Positions 45,411-54,071 of a stretch of 64,000 nt of DNA are shown here, one piece after another. Numbering within the stretch: position 1 is the stretch's first letter; every line of letters starts with the position of its first letter. Origin of the DNA: Collinsella aerofaciens. Lineage in GTDB: Bacteria; Actinomycetota; Coriobacteriia; Coriobacteriales; Coriobacteriaceae. The notes beneath the pieces are model-generated. The model saw nothing but the letters and a program-made list of their open reading frames with translations. It made no database searches and was not told the origin of the DNA. The stretch is from assembly GCF_963360655.1 (NCBI RefSeq), contig NZ_OY725712.1, positions 930,001 through 994,000 on the forward strand, written 5' to 3'. The translations under genes and the position numbers were made by a program.

Positions 45411-47903
45411 CTACTCCACCGGCTTGAAGATGGTGGCCTGGCCAAAGACGCTGCGGATGAGGGCCTTGGCCTCGTCCTCGGTCTGCGGGATGCTCGGGGC
45501 TGCGCCCTGATGGCCGAAGGGGCTGCCAGCACCGGGATTGGATTCCCAGGGAGCGGCGGGGACGTCGTCGTTTGCAGAGGCTGCGGGTGCCACAGCAGCG
45601 GCCTTGGTCGCGGACGCCGCACCCGGCACGTCGAACGGGGGCAGATCGTCCCCGCCGGCATCGGCAGCAAAACCACCGACCATAGCATCGTCGTAGGGCA
45701 CCTGCTCGGATTCCCATGGCGCAGCCTGCGCAGGCGGCTGAGCCATGGGGACGGACGCGCGCTCGGGCGCTCGGGGCGCGGGCTCGGTCGGGAGCTTGCC
45801 CGTGGCAGGAGCACCGGCAGGGTTGTCGGAGCGCAGCCAAGGGGCCTTGGCCAGGTCGGATGACTTGGGCGCAGGCGCGGCAGCGGACTTGGGCGCGGGG
45901 ATCGGAGCAGCCGGTTTGGGCGCAGCGGGTTCAGGCGCCGACGGGGTCGGTGCCGCTACCGGCGCCGCTTTTGGCTGCGTCGCGCTGGCGCTCGAGGATG
46001 CAGGGGGCACCGAGGACACGGGTTGCGGGTCCGCAGATACCGCAGCCCGTGCAGATGGAGAATGCTCCTCATGTTGAGGAGCCGGCGTGCCACCCCCATC
46101 CAGGACATAGTCGACGGTACGACGACCGAAGACCGCGCAGACCGTCGGCAGGACCACCGACTGCGTATCGGCGCGACCGAGCATCTTGATGGCAAAAGTC
46201 GAACCCGCGGGGAACGAGACCGTGAGCTTGGAGCCGTCGTCGGCCGTGGCGCGGGCGTTGAGCAAAAGCCCTGCGTAGGAAGCCTGACGCGCCTTGACAC
46301 GCTCGACAACCTCGGCCCATTTGCGCTGCAGCTCTCCGGCATCCTCGACCGCGGGCGTCTCGGCGGCACCGGCGGCGGCAACCTGGGCGGCGTTGTTGGA
46401 CTGGGGCTTAGGTGCCGGAGCGGTGGCAGGCGCGGGGGCCGCAACGGGCTGAGGCGTCGGAGCCGGCGCAGGCTGAGGTGCAGGCGCTGCAGGCTTGGAA
46501 GCTGACACGGACGCAGAACGGGGCGCAGGCTGAGCCGTCGGAGCGGCAGCACCACGGTCCCAAGGCATACCGCCCTGGCGCGCGGACGTAGCAGCGGGGG
46601 CAGCGGATGCCGCCGGGGCGGCAGCGCGGGCGCCCGAAATGAGCGTCGGCTGTTGGGCAGCAGCGGGTACGGATGCTGCAGGCGCGGCGGCCTGAGCAGC
46701 AGCCACGCTCGCCGGCACGGCGGCGTTGGCAACCATGGCCTCCAGGCGTGCCACGCGCTCGGCCAATGCCTCAATCGTTAAATCAGCCTCGGGACGCGCC
46801 AGACGCGTGCAGGCAATCTCGAGCACCAGGCGCACGTCGCTCGCGCCCCTCATCTCCAGTGCGGCATCGTCGAGCACTGTCAGCACACGAGCCAGGCGGT
46901 CGGCAGGATGCTCGCCAAAGGCAGCGGCCTCGGCAGCAAGCGCCTCGGCCTGCTCGGAGCCGCCCTCAAACAACTCGGCACGGGCACGGGCAACGCAGGC
47001 AACATACACGTCGCGCACGTGCGCCACCAGGTCGCGCGTCAGTTCCAGCAGATCGTTACCTTCCTCGACCTGCGCGCGAATCAGCCCATAGAGCTCGGCG
47101 ACATCACGATCGGCAATGGCGCGCGCAAACTCGCCCAGAATCTGGTCCGAAACCTCGCCCAAAAGCGAGCGGGCATCGTCCGCATGCACGGCTCCGTTGC
47201 CAAAAACGCTCAGCTGCTCCAGCGTGGAAAGCGCGTCGCGCATGCCGCCCTTGGCATGGCGCGCCACGATGGCGAGCGCCTCGTCGTCGTAATCGAAGCC
47301 CTCCTGCTCGCACACGTAGGACAGGCGATGCTCGATATCCTCGTTACCGATGCGGTGGAAATCGAAGCGCTGGCAGCGCGAGAGGATGGTCTCCAGAATC
47401 TTTTGCGGGTCGGTGGTGCACAGCACAAAGATCACGTGCGCCGGCGGCTCCTCGAGCGTCTTGAGCAGCGCGTTAAACGCCGCCGTCGTGAGCATGTGGA
47501 CCTCGTCGATGATATAGATCTTGTACTTGCCACGCACCGGGGCAAAGTTGACGGAGTTGATGATCTCCTCGCGCACGTTGTCTACGCCGGTGCGGCTTGC
47601 GGCATCGAGCTCGTAGACGTCTGGGTGGTTGCCCTCGGCGATGAGCTCGCATTCCTCACAGGTGCCGTCGGGCATGCAGCCGCTCGCACCCTCGGCGCGC
47701 GCCGCCTCGGCATTGCGGCAGAGCAGCGCCTTGGCAAGAATACGCGCCATGGTGGTCTTGCCCGTGCCGCGCGGACCGCAAAACAGGTACGCGTGGGACA
47801 GGCGCCCCTCGGTGATGGCGTGCTCGAGCGTCGAGACGATATGCTGCTGGCCCACCACGGAGTCGAAGGTGAGCGGGCGATACTTTCGGTACAACGATTC
47901 CAT
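45411..47903 (-). CDS. dnaX: DNA polymerase III subunit gamma/tau
   Basis: 830 residues. AAA+ clamp-loader ATPase: Walker A FCGPRGTGKTTMARIL, four-cysteine zinc module around CMPDGTCEEC, Walker B YIIDEVHMLTTAAFNALLK, sensor LCTTDPQKILETILSRCQRF. Domain III is then followed by a very long alanine/proline-rich tau-type C-terminus (residues about 375-830) with a short conserved island (WAEVVERVKARQASYAGLLL) and an ending VFGQATIFKPVE. Start at ATG 47903 (MESLYRKYRP) with GGGGGAG upstream; the open frame upstream is spurious. No obvious slippery A-tract for gamma production was noticed. Confidence 0.96.
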   Translation of the reverse strand: MESLYRKYRPLTFDSVVGQQHIVSTLEHAITEGRLSHAYLFCGPRGTGKTTMARILAKALLCRNAEAARAEGASGCMPDGTCEECELIAEGNHPDVYELDAASRTGVDNVREEIINSVNFAPVRGKYKIYIIDEVHMLTTAAFNALLKTLEEPPAHVIFVLCTTDPQKILETILSRCQRFDFHRIGNEDIEHRLSYVCEQEGFDYDDEALAIVARHAKGGMRDALSTLEQLSVFGNGAVHADDARSLLGEVSDQILGEFARAIADRDVAELYGLIRAQVEEGNDLLELTRDLVAHVRDVYVACVARARAELFEGGSEQAEALAAEAAAFGEHPADRLARVLTVLDDAALEMRGASDVRLVLEIACTRLARPEADLTIEALAERVARLEAMVANAAVPASVAAAQAAAPAASVPAAAQQPTLISGARAAAPAASAAPAATSARQGGMPWDRGAAAPTAQPAPRSASVSASKPAAPAPQPAPAPTPQPVAAPAPATAPAPKPQSNNAAQVAAAGAAETPAVEDAGELQRKWAEVVERVKARQASYAGLLLNARATADDGSKLTVSFPAGSTFAIKMLGRADTQSVVLPTVCAVFGRRTVDYVLDGGGTPAPQHEEHSPSARAAVSADPQPVSSVPPASSSASATQPKAAPVAAPTPSAPEPAAPKPAAPIPAPKSAAAPAPKSSDLAKAPWLRSDNPAGAPATGKLPTEPAPRAPERASVPMAQPPAQAAPWESEQVPYDDAMVGGFAADAGGDDLPPFDVPGAASATKAAAVAPAASANDDVPAAPWESNPGAGSPFGHQGAAPSIPQTEDEAKALIRSVFGQATIFKPVE

Positions 47904-48018
47904 GGGTGCTCCCCCGGGTATACTGAGTCTTGTTGCCGCGGCGGCCATGCGGTCGCACGGCATACTGCATCCATAATAACCCGTACGGCGAGCCCGCCGC
48001 GATAGGAGTCCAAAGAGC

Positions 48019-48735
48019 ATGGCAGACGCAGAGAGCAACCTCGTTCCCTCCGAAGCAGCCGACCAGGTCGAGGTCGCGCTCGAGAAGCAGGCCGCAGCCG
48101 ACGACGGCATCCTGTACCTCAACGAGTATCAGTACGAAAACGACCTCGTCACCGATTTCGCCCGCTTGGTTGCCTCGCCCAGGCGCCGTGGCTCCCTGTA
48201 CGTCGCCGCCGCGATTGCCGCGCTCATCGGCATCGGCATGCTGGTGGCCGGCGGCAGCTGGATCAAGTTCGGCGTCGTGCTGATCGTGTTCGGCGCCTTT
48301 TTGGCCTGGTGGAGCAAAAATCTGCACCATACGCTCGCGCGCGACTTTATCGAAGCCGTCGAGGCCGACGAGTCCATGGGCGGCCGCTACCGCCGCGTCG
48401 CCGCCAACGAGGACGGCCTGATGGTCTGGGGCAAGAGCGGCAAGTCGCAGTTCTTCCCGTTTGAGAAGCTCGACCACGTGCTCGACGGCGAGCGCATCTT
48501 TGTGGCCATGTTCGCCGAGCAGGGCGTGACGATCCCCAAGGACACCTTTGTACGTGGTGATGCCGAGCAGTTTGGCTCCTTCCTCAAGGCGCGCATCAAC
48601 AAAAAGCTGCGCATCGAGACCAAACGCAAGAAGATGAAGGCCGAAAAGGCCGCTGCCAAGGCCAAGCAGGAAAGCGAGCCCAAGAACGCAAAGGCCAAAC
48701 AGCGCAAGCAGAAGAAGAACAAGAAGAAGCGCTAA
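48019..48735 (+). CDS. YcxB-like membrane protein
   Basis: 238 residues. Acidic N-terminus, two transmembrane helices (LYVAAAIAALIGIGMLVAGG and FGVVLIVFGAFLAWW, about 60-97), then a YcxB-like domain (GLMVWGKSGKSQFFPFEKLD; IPKDTFVRGDAEQFGSFL) and a lysine-rich tail (QRKQKKNKKKR). Function of the domain is unknown. AGGAG lies 9-13 bases before ATG 48019. Divergent from dnaX with a gap of about 115 bp. Confidence 0.7.
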   Translation: MADAESNLVPSEAADQVEVALEKQAAADDGILYLNEYQYENDLVTDFARLVASPRRRGSLYVAAAIAALIGIGMLVAGGSWIKFGVVLIVFGAFLAWWSKNLHHTLARDFIEAVEADESMGGRYRRVAANEDGLMVWGKSGKSQFFPFEKLDHVLDGERIFVAMFAEQGVTIPKDTFVRGDAEQFGSFLKARINKKLRIETKRKKMKAEKAAAKAKQESEPKNAKAKQRKQKKNKKKR

Positions 48736-48772
48736 GGCCAAGTCAGATAGGCCACCTCGCCCCGCTACCTTC

Positions 48773-48797
48773 ACCATGCGCCCGAGCGTGCTAAACT
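48773..48797 (+). promoter_or_regulatory. Candidate promoter of the phosphosignalling/cell-wall cluster
   Basis: TAAACT at 48792-48797 as a -10, with a weak TTCACC-like -35 at 16-17 bp. It lies about 80 bp upstream of the kinase start at 48877; no terminator separates the YcxB-like gene, so readthrough is also possible. Confidence 0.3.
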
Positions 48798-48876
48798 AGC
48801 AGCATCTATGCCACCGCGAACGGCTTGACCCTGGCCCGCCGCTCGCAAACGAACTTTAAACGCACGAGGGTTGGCC

Positions 48877-50730
48877 ATGCCGCTTTTCTCGCAACATACC
48901 GCCCGGTTCTCGCCGGACGTTCCCTTGGAGGGCACCAGCTCTCGCGAGCTGCTCAAGCGGTTCCAGCCGCTCGAGACGCTTGCAACCGGCGGTTTTGGCT
49001 CCATCGAGATTTGCCGCGACACGCACCTGCGCCGTCGCGTCGCCATTAAGCGTATCCCCCTCACAAGCGGTGCCGGCATGCCCGCCAGCGACATCATGGA
49101 TGTCCTGCGCGAGGCACACACCGCCGCCATGCTTCAACATCCCAATATCGTGCAGGTTATCGACTTTACGCACGATACCGCCTATGCCTACCTGGTCATG
49201 GAGTATGTCGACGGCATGTCCCTAGCCGAGTTTTTGCATCGTGTGGACGGCCATTCGCTCACCTTTGACGAGGCCGCGGCAATTGCCGACACGCTGGGCC
49301 AGGCACTCACTTTCGCCCATAGCAACGGCGTGCTCCACCTGGACATTAAGCCCGCCAACGTGCTCATCGACCACTCGGGCAATGTAAAGCTCACCGACTT
49401 TGGCATGGCGCGGCTGTCGTCTGCCGGCGGCTTTGGCGGCTCGCGCGGCGGCACCATCGGCTACATGCCACCCGAGCAGCTCGACATCGAAACTGGCACG
49501 GTTGACGAGCGCGCCGATGTCTTTGCCCTCGCCTGTGTGATCTACGAGGGCCTGTGCGGCAGCGCTCCCTTTATGGCCGCCACGCCCGGCGACTCGCTCG
49601 GCCGTATCATCGGCGGTGCCACCTATCCCAGCGAGCTCATCCCGCACTTTCCCCCGGGAGCCGAGGCTGCGCTCATGAGCGCCCTCTCCCCCATGCCGCA
49701 AGACCGCCCCAACAGCATTGAGGCATTTTGCGACCAGCTGCTCGACGACTTGGGCAGCGTGCGCGAGGGCCGTCGCAGCCTGGAGCAGATGGTGGGCGAG
49801 CTGTCGGATGACGAGCGCGCGGCAGACGATATCGAATCGCTACCCTATGAGGACGACACCATCGAGGTCGACCCCGCACTCGGCTGGGCCGGCACGCGCT
49901 GGAGCCACGCACGCGATTACACCATGCGCGCCATCTCGGCGCTAACGTGTGGTGCCTTTAGCTTTTTGATCATGCAGACGGCTGGCGTCGCGGCGCTTCC
50001 CGGACTTATTGCCGCGGCCATCGCGATTGGGGCGGCCGCCGGCCTGGCCCCGCAGATTGGCTCGGCCATCTCGGCCGTGGGCTTTTTGGTACTTATGGCC
50101 AACGCCACCATGCAGACGCAGGGCATCCTGTCGATGCTACCCGTCGCGGTGCTCTTTGCCGCCACCATGTCCGGTTGGTGGATCGCCTGGGGACGCACCG
50201 AGGCGGCCGCGAGCGCGGCGCTCACCTGCGCGGTGGCACTTGGCTGTCTAACGGGCGACGTCCTCCTTGCCGCCGGGGTCGCCGCCGGCATCGCGGCCTT
50301 TTGGCTCGGCCCGGCAAGCGCCGCGGCCGCCACGGGGATGGGCGCGCTTTTTGGCCGCCTGGCTACGGTTGCGCTTTCCGCCGGAGGCGCGCTGGGGCTC
50401 GGCAATGTTGCCGCGGCGCTGGGAGACATGCTCTTCTGGGCTGCCGTTGTGCTTGTCGCGGCGACAGCTGCACTGACATCTCTGCTGCTCAACGCCCATG
50501 CCAAGCGTGCCGAGCAGGGCTCGAACCTGGCTGCAATCGCTGCCATCGCCGGCTGCGGAATAGGCACCGCGGCGTCGCTCTGTCTTGCACACCATATGGA
50601 AATTGCCAGCCTTGCGGGCGCGGTCGTCGTCAAGGCGGCGGTTGCGGGAACCCTATCCTCTATAATCGTTGGGATATGCCTATATTTGCTCGGATACCAA
50701 AGAACCTATACGGAGAGTGATCTTTCGTGA
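48877..50730 (+). CDS. Ser/Thr protein kinase with multi-pass membrane C-terminus
   Basis: 617 residues. Kinase domain 30-300: glycine loop LATGGFGSIEI, Lys58 in VAIKRI, catalytic loop HLDIKPANVL (154-163) and DFG at 174-176. The usual HRD is HLD, so the arginine that couples to activation-loop phosphate is missing; the catalytic aspartate and lysine are kept. The C-terminal half has about ten hydrophobic helices (residues 350-615). It occupies the position of pknA in the actinobacterial cluster. GAGGG seven bases before ATG 48877. Its stop overlaps the start of fhaA by 4 bp. Confidence 0.88.
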   Translation: MPLFSQHTARFSPDVPLEGTSSRELLKRFQPLETLATGGFGSIEICRDTHLRRRVAIKRIPLTSGAGMPASDIMDVLREAHTAAMLQHPNIVQVIDFTHDTAYAYLVMEYVDGMSLAEFLHRVDGHSLTFDEAAAIADTLGQALTFAHSNGVLHLDIKPANVLIDHSGNVKLTDFGMARLSSAGGFGGSRGGTIGYMPPEQLDIETGTVDERADVFALACVIYEGLCGSAPFMAATPGDSLGRIIGGATYPSELIPHFPPGAEAALMSALSPMPQDRPNSIEAFCDQLLDDLGSVREGRRSLEQMVGELSDDERAADDIESLPYEDDTIEVDPALGWAGTRWSHARDYTMRAISALTCGAFSFLIMQTAGVAALPGLIAAAIAIGAAAGLAPQIGSAISAVGFLVLMANATMQTQGILSMLPVAVLFAATMSGWWIAWGRTEAAASAALTCAVALGCLTGDVLLAAGVAAGIAAFWLGPASAAAATGMGALFGRLATVALSAGGALGLGNVAAALGDMLFWAAVVLVAATAALTSLLLNAHAKRAEQGSNLAAIAAIAGCGIGTAASLCLAHHMEIASLAGAVVVKAAVAGTLSSIIVGICLYLLGYQRTYTESDLS

Positions 50731-51737
50731 ACTTCCTGAACATCTTCGAGGACCACGTGGCCGGCATCTTCGGTGCCACCCGTGCCCCGTTCTCCTTTAA
50801 GAAGCTTGCCAAGCAGGCCGCTCGCGACATGGAGGATCAGACTCTGGTGATCAACGGCGTCAACACCGCGCCGGCACTCTATACCATCCTGATCGCCGCC
50901 GACGACGATCCCATGCTCGCCCCGTTCTACCCCGAGCTTTCGCGCGAAGTCCGCGAGTTTGTGAAGGCACAGGCCGAAAAGCGCCGCTATGTGTTTGTCG
51001 GCGAACCCCTCGTTCGCTTTATGATCGACCCGCAGCTGCGTGCCGGTAAGTTCTCGGTCTTTGCCGAGAACGTCGACGCCCCCACGCTCGGTCGTTTGTA
51101 CGAGGAAGAACGCGCTTACCAGAATGGCCTGGGCCAGAACAACTCGGCCGCAAGCCGCGCCGCCAGCGCTCCCCGCGCCGGCAAGCAGCAATTCGCCGCT
51201 CCGCAGCAACAGCACCCCGCCGCCATGCCCCAGCAGCCGTCGCCCCGTGCCGCCGCTCCCGACCCGCTCGCCGTGGCCGATCCCTTTGCGCCCAGCGTCC
51301 CCGACCCCGCCGCCGCGCCCATCCCCGTGCCGCAGACCGTCTCTCGTGACGCCCTCGCCGGCATGGGCGGAGCCGCCGCGACCGGCGCCGCCGTGGGCCT
51401 TGGCGCCGCGGCCGGTATTGCCTCCAACATGGCGAGCACCCGCGCCCCGCAGCGCCCGCTCGCCCAGCTCGTCGACGTCGTGAGCGGCGAGAGCCACAGC
51501 ATCACTTCCGCGCAGGTGACCATCGGTCGCGAGCGTTCGGTTTCGGACATCGCCCTGCGCGACCCCAACGTGTCGCGTCGTCACGCCCAACTCACCTTTA
51601 CCGGTTCGGACTGGTCGATCGAGGACCTCAATTCCACCAACGGCACGCTCGTCAACAACCGCCGCATCACGCGCTGCCCGCTGCGCAACGGCGACCTGCT
51701 GACGTTTGGCCTGAGCACCTTTGAATTTAGGGGATAG
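50727..51737 (+). CDS. fhaA: FhaA-type protein (DUF3662 plus FHA)
   Basis: 336 residues. N-terminal DUF3662 domain (residues 1-125; NFLNIFEDHVAGIFGATRAP, YVFVGEPLVRFMIDP), a long A/P/Q-rich linker and a C-terminal FHA domain (about 250-336; VTIGRERSVSDIAL, DPNVSRRHAQL, LNSTNGTLVNN). FhaA in mycobacteria binds phosphorylated partners of peptidoglycan precursor export. GTG start at 50727 overlaps the kinase stop (GTGA), with GGAGAG upstream. Confidence 0.92.
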   Translation: MNFLNIFEDHVAGIFGATRAPFSFKKLAKQAARDMEDQTLVINGVNTAPALYTILIAADDDPMLAPFYPELSREVREFVKAQAEKRRYVFVGEPLVRFMIDPQLRAGKFSVFAENVDAPTLGRLYEEERAYQNGLGQNNSAASRAASAPRAGKQQFAAPQQQHPAAMPQQPSPRAAAPDPLAVADPFAPSVPDPAAAPIPVPQTVSRDALAGMGGAAATGAAVGLGAAAGIASNMASTRAPQRPLAQLVDVVSGESHSITSAQVTIGRERSVSDIALRDPNVSRRHAQLTFTGSDWSIEDLNSTNGTLVNNRRITRCPLRNGDLLTFGLSTFEFRG

Positions 51738-51743
51738 TCGCTT

Positions 51744-52160
51744 ATGAACATCGATATCGTCCTTTTTGCAGGCCGCATCGTCCTGGTCGCCCTGCTCTAC
51801 ATCTTCCTGTTCGCCGTCATGAAAACCGGCGTGGGACTCGTACGCGGCCAGCGCCGCGACTCCGCTATCTGGACGATCGATGTGGACAAGGGTCCGCGCG
51901 GCATCCGTGGCATCCATGTAGACATGCTCGGCCCCGTCATCGTGGGCCGCTCGCCGTCCTCGGACATCTGCATCAACGAACCGTTTGTCTCGGCCTCGCA
52001 CGCACGCTTTTCGCTGCAGGGCCCGGCACTCATCATCGAAGACCTCAACTCGCTGAACGGCACGCTCGTTAACGGGCGTCAGCTGGTGGAGCCCGCAACG
52101 CTGCGCGAGGGTGATGAGGTCCAGATTGGCGACGTGGTCATGAAGGTGAACCGTCGATGA
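51744..52160 (+). CDS. fhaB: FhaB-type membrane FHA protein
   Basis: 138 residues: one N-terminal transmembrane helix (IVLFAGRIVLVALLYIFLFA), a short linker and an FHA domain (PVIVGRSPSSDICI, FVSASHARFSL, LNSLNGTLVNGR). The same layout is seen in FhaB/FipA of mycobacteria, a substrate of the cluster kinases. It starts 6 bp after fhaA and overlaps pstP by 4 bp. Confidence 0.92.
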   Translation: MNIDIVLFAGRIVLVALLYIFLFAVMKTGVGLVRGQRRDSAIWTIDVDKGPRGIRGIHVDMLGPVIVGRSPSSDICINEPFVSASHARFSLQGPALIIEDLNSLNGTLVNGRQLVEPATLREGDEVQIGDVVMKVNRR

Positions 52161-54055
52161 TCGACGAGGAGAACAAGTCCGCAACCATGCCCGAGACGCC
52201 GACTGCCCCCGCAGCTGCGCCGGCTCATGCCGCTCCGGCGCGCCCTGCGACCGTGGAGCCCGAGGACACCGTGTTCTCCCTGCCTCTTTCGCATGTAACT
52301 CAAGAATATCCGGCACTCGTCGATGACGAGGACGCCGACACCGAGCAGCTCGATGCCCCCATCGGCGCGCACGCTGCCGAGCAGTCCGCGGAACCGGAGG
52401 CAACGCCCGCACCGGCTCACTTTGCCGAGCCCGTCGCCGAGGCGATTAACGAGAGCGCTGCCGTGTTTGCAGCCCCCGAGCCTGCCGCGCCGGTATTCCC
52501 CGTCGCCCCGGCAAGCGAGGCGGCACCCGCATCCGCAACGCCTGCCGAAGTCGAGCAGCCCGTTGCCGCGCCCGCCACAGCTCCCGAGCCCTCCGCTCAA
52601 CCCCAGAGCACGCCCGCGCCGTCGCACTTTGCGACGCCCGAGCCGACGGCTGTCGAGCCGCAGCAGGACGGCAATCCCGCCGACCGCGTAACCGAAGATC
52701 TCAACCTTCCGGACGTCTCCGACGTCGAGTCGGGCAACGATGCTGACACCGTCTCCCCCGGCGACACCGCCGAGATCGATGTCGCGGCCGTGGAGGCAAA
52801 GCTCAAAGATCCCGGCTCGACCATGAGCTTTGAGCCGCTGACCGACGAGCGCATCGAGACCGACTCGACCTACGACGCCGGCACCACCACGCAGCTTATG
52901 TGGGGCGCCCGCTCCGACGTCGGATGCGTACGCCCGCACAATGAGGACTCCTATCTGGTGCAGTCGCCGCTCTTTTGCGTGTGCGACGGCATGGGAGGAC
53001 ACGCCGCCGGCGAGGTGGCATCCTCCATCGCCGTCGAGACCATCGCCAAGACGGCGCCGCAGTCCGCCGACGCCGCGCGCCTGGCCGCAGCCGTTGAGGC
53101 CGCCAACGCCGCCGTGATCGAGGCCGCCCTCAACGGCCTGGGCAAACCCGGCATGGGGTGCACGGCCACCTGTGCCTACATCGAAAACGACACGCTCGCC
53201 ATCGCCCACGTGGGCGACTCGCGCGCCTACCTGCTCCACGAGGGTACGCTCATCCGCGTGACCCGCGACCACTCCTACGTGGAGGAGCTCGTGGATGCCG
53301 GCGAGATTACGGCCGACGAGGCCCGCGTCCACCCCAACCGCTCGGTCATCACCCGCGCGCTGGGCTCGGATCCCGCCATGTATGCCGACCACTTTACCCT
53401 GCACATCGAGGAAGGCGACCGCCTGATTCTGTGCTCCGACGGTCTTTCGAGCATGATTCCCGATAGCGATATCGAGAACATCGCCACGCAGTCTTCGAGC
53501 GCACAGATCTGTGTCGACAACTTGGTGGACGCGGCGCTCGCCGCCGGCGGCCACGACAACGTGACCGTGGTGGTCGTCGATCTGGTCGACGACGGCGTCA
53601 TGCGCGAGGCAAAACGCGTCCGACGCCGCAATGTCACCATCGCCTCCATCTTGGCCCTTGTCTTTGTGCTGGTAGCAGGCATCTGGGCATACACGGGCGT
53701 CACCGGCTCCTATTACTTGGGAACCTACCACGGCAATGTCGCCGTCTGGCGCGGCCTACCCGGCAAGACGCTCGGGGTCGAGCTCCACTGGCTCGAGAGC
53801 GAAACCAGCATCAAGCTGTCCGACCTGCCCGAAGACACGCAAAACCGCCTGAAGGCAGGCATTCCACAAACGAGCGTCGACGATGCGCAGGACACCATTT
53901 CCAAGTACCGCCATCAGATTGACGAGGAGCAGACCCGTCAGGTGATTGACGCGCAAACGATTCGCGACAACACCGATCAGGAATCCACATCCGAGTCAGA
54001 TTCCGAGAAAACCGCCGAACAGTCAGCCGAGGCCGAAGCCTCCGATAAGAATTAG
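52157..54055 (+). CDS. pstP: PP2C-family Ser/Thr phosphatase with long N-terminal extension
   Basis: 632 residues. Residues 1-250 are an A/P/E-rich low-complexity extension that is unusual for PstP, in which the catalytic domain normally starts at the N-terminus. The PP2C domain (about 250-485) has the metal blocks SDVGCVRPHNEDSYLV, VCDGMGGHAAGEVA, AHVGDSRAYLL, LCSDGLSSM and GGHDNVTVVVVD. A transmembrane helix (IASILALVFVLVAGIWAYTG, about 495-515) and an external tail of about 115 residues follow. It should reverse phosphorylation by the two cluster kinases. Confidence 0.92.
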   Translation: MIDEENKSATMPETPTAPAAAPAHAAPARPATVEPEDTVFSLPLSHVTQEYPALVDDEDADTEQLDAPIGAHAAEQSAEPEATPAPAHFAEPVAEAINESAAVFAAPEPAAPVFPVAPASEAAPASATPAEVEQPVAAPATAPEPSAQPQSTPAPSHFATPEPTAVEPQQDGNPADRVTEDLNLPDVSDVESGNDADTVSPGDTAEIDVAAVEAKLKDPGSTMSFEPLTDERIETDSTYDAGTTTQLMWGARSDVGCVRPHNEDSYLVQSPLFCVCDGMGGHAAGEVASSIAVETIAKTAPQSADAARLAAAVEAANAAVIEAALNGLGKPGMGCTATCAYIENDTLAIAHVGDSRAYLLHEGTLIRVTRDHSYVEELVDAGEITADEARVHPNRSVITRALGSDPAMYADHFTLHIEEGDRLILCSDGLSSMIPDSDIENIATQSSSAQICVDNLVDAALAAGGHDNVTVVVVDLVDDGVMREAKRVRRRNVTIASILALVFVLVAGIWAYTGVTGSYYLGTYHGNVAVWRGLPGKTLGVELHWLESETSIKLSDLPEDTQNRLKAGIPQTSVDDAQDTISKYRHQIDEEQTRQVIDAQTIRDNTDQESTSESDSEKTAEQSAEAEASDKN

Positions 54056-54071
54056 AAAGGGAGTGCCGCTT

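Noticed and set aside
47904-48018. Signal recognition particle RNA between dnaX and the next gene
   Set aside because: scRNA is often near dnaX, so I looked; the conserved apical GGTCCGGAAGGAAGCAG-like loop is absent.
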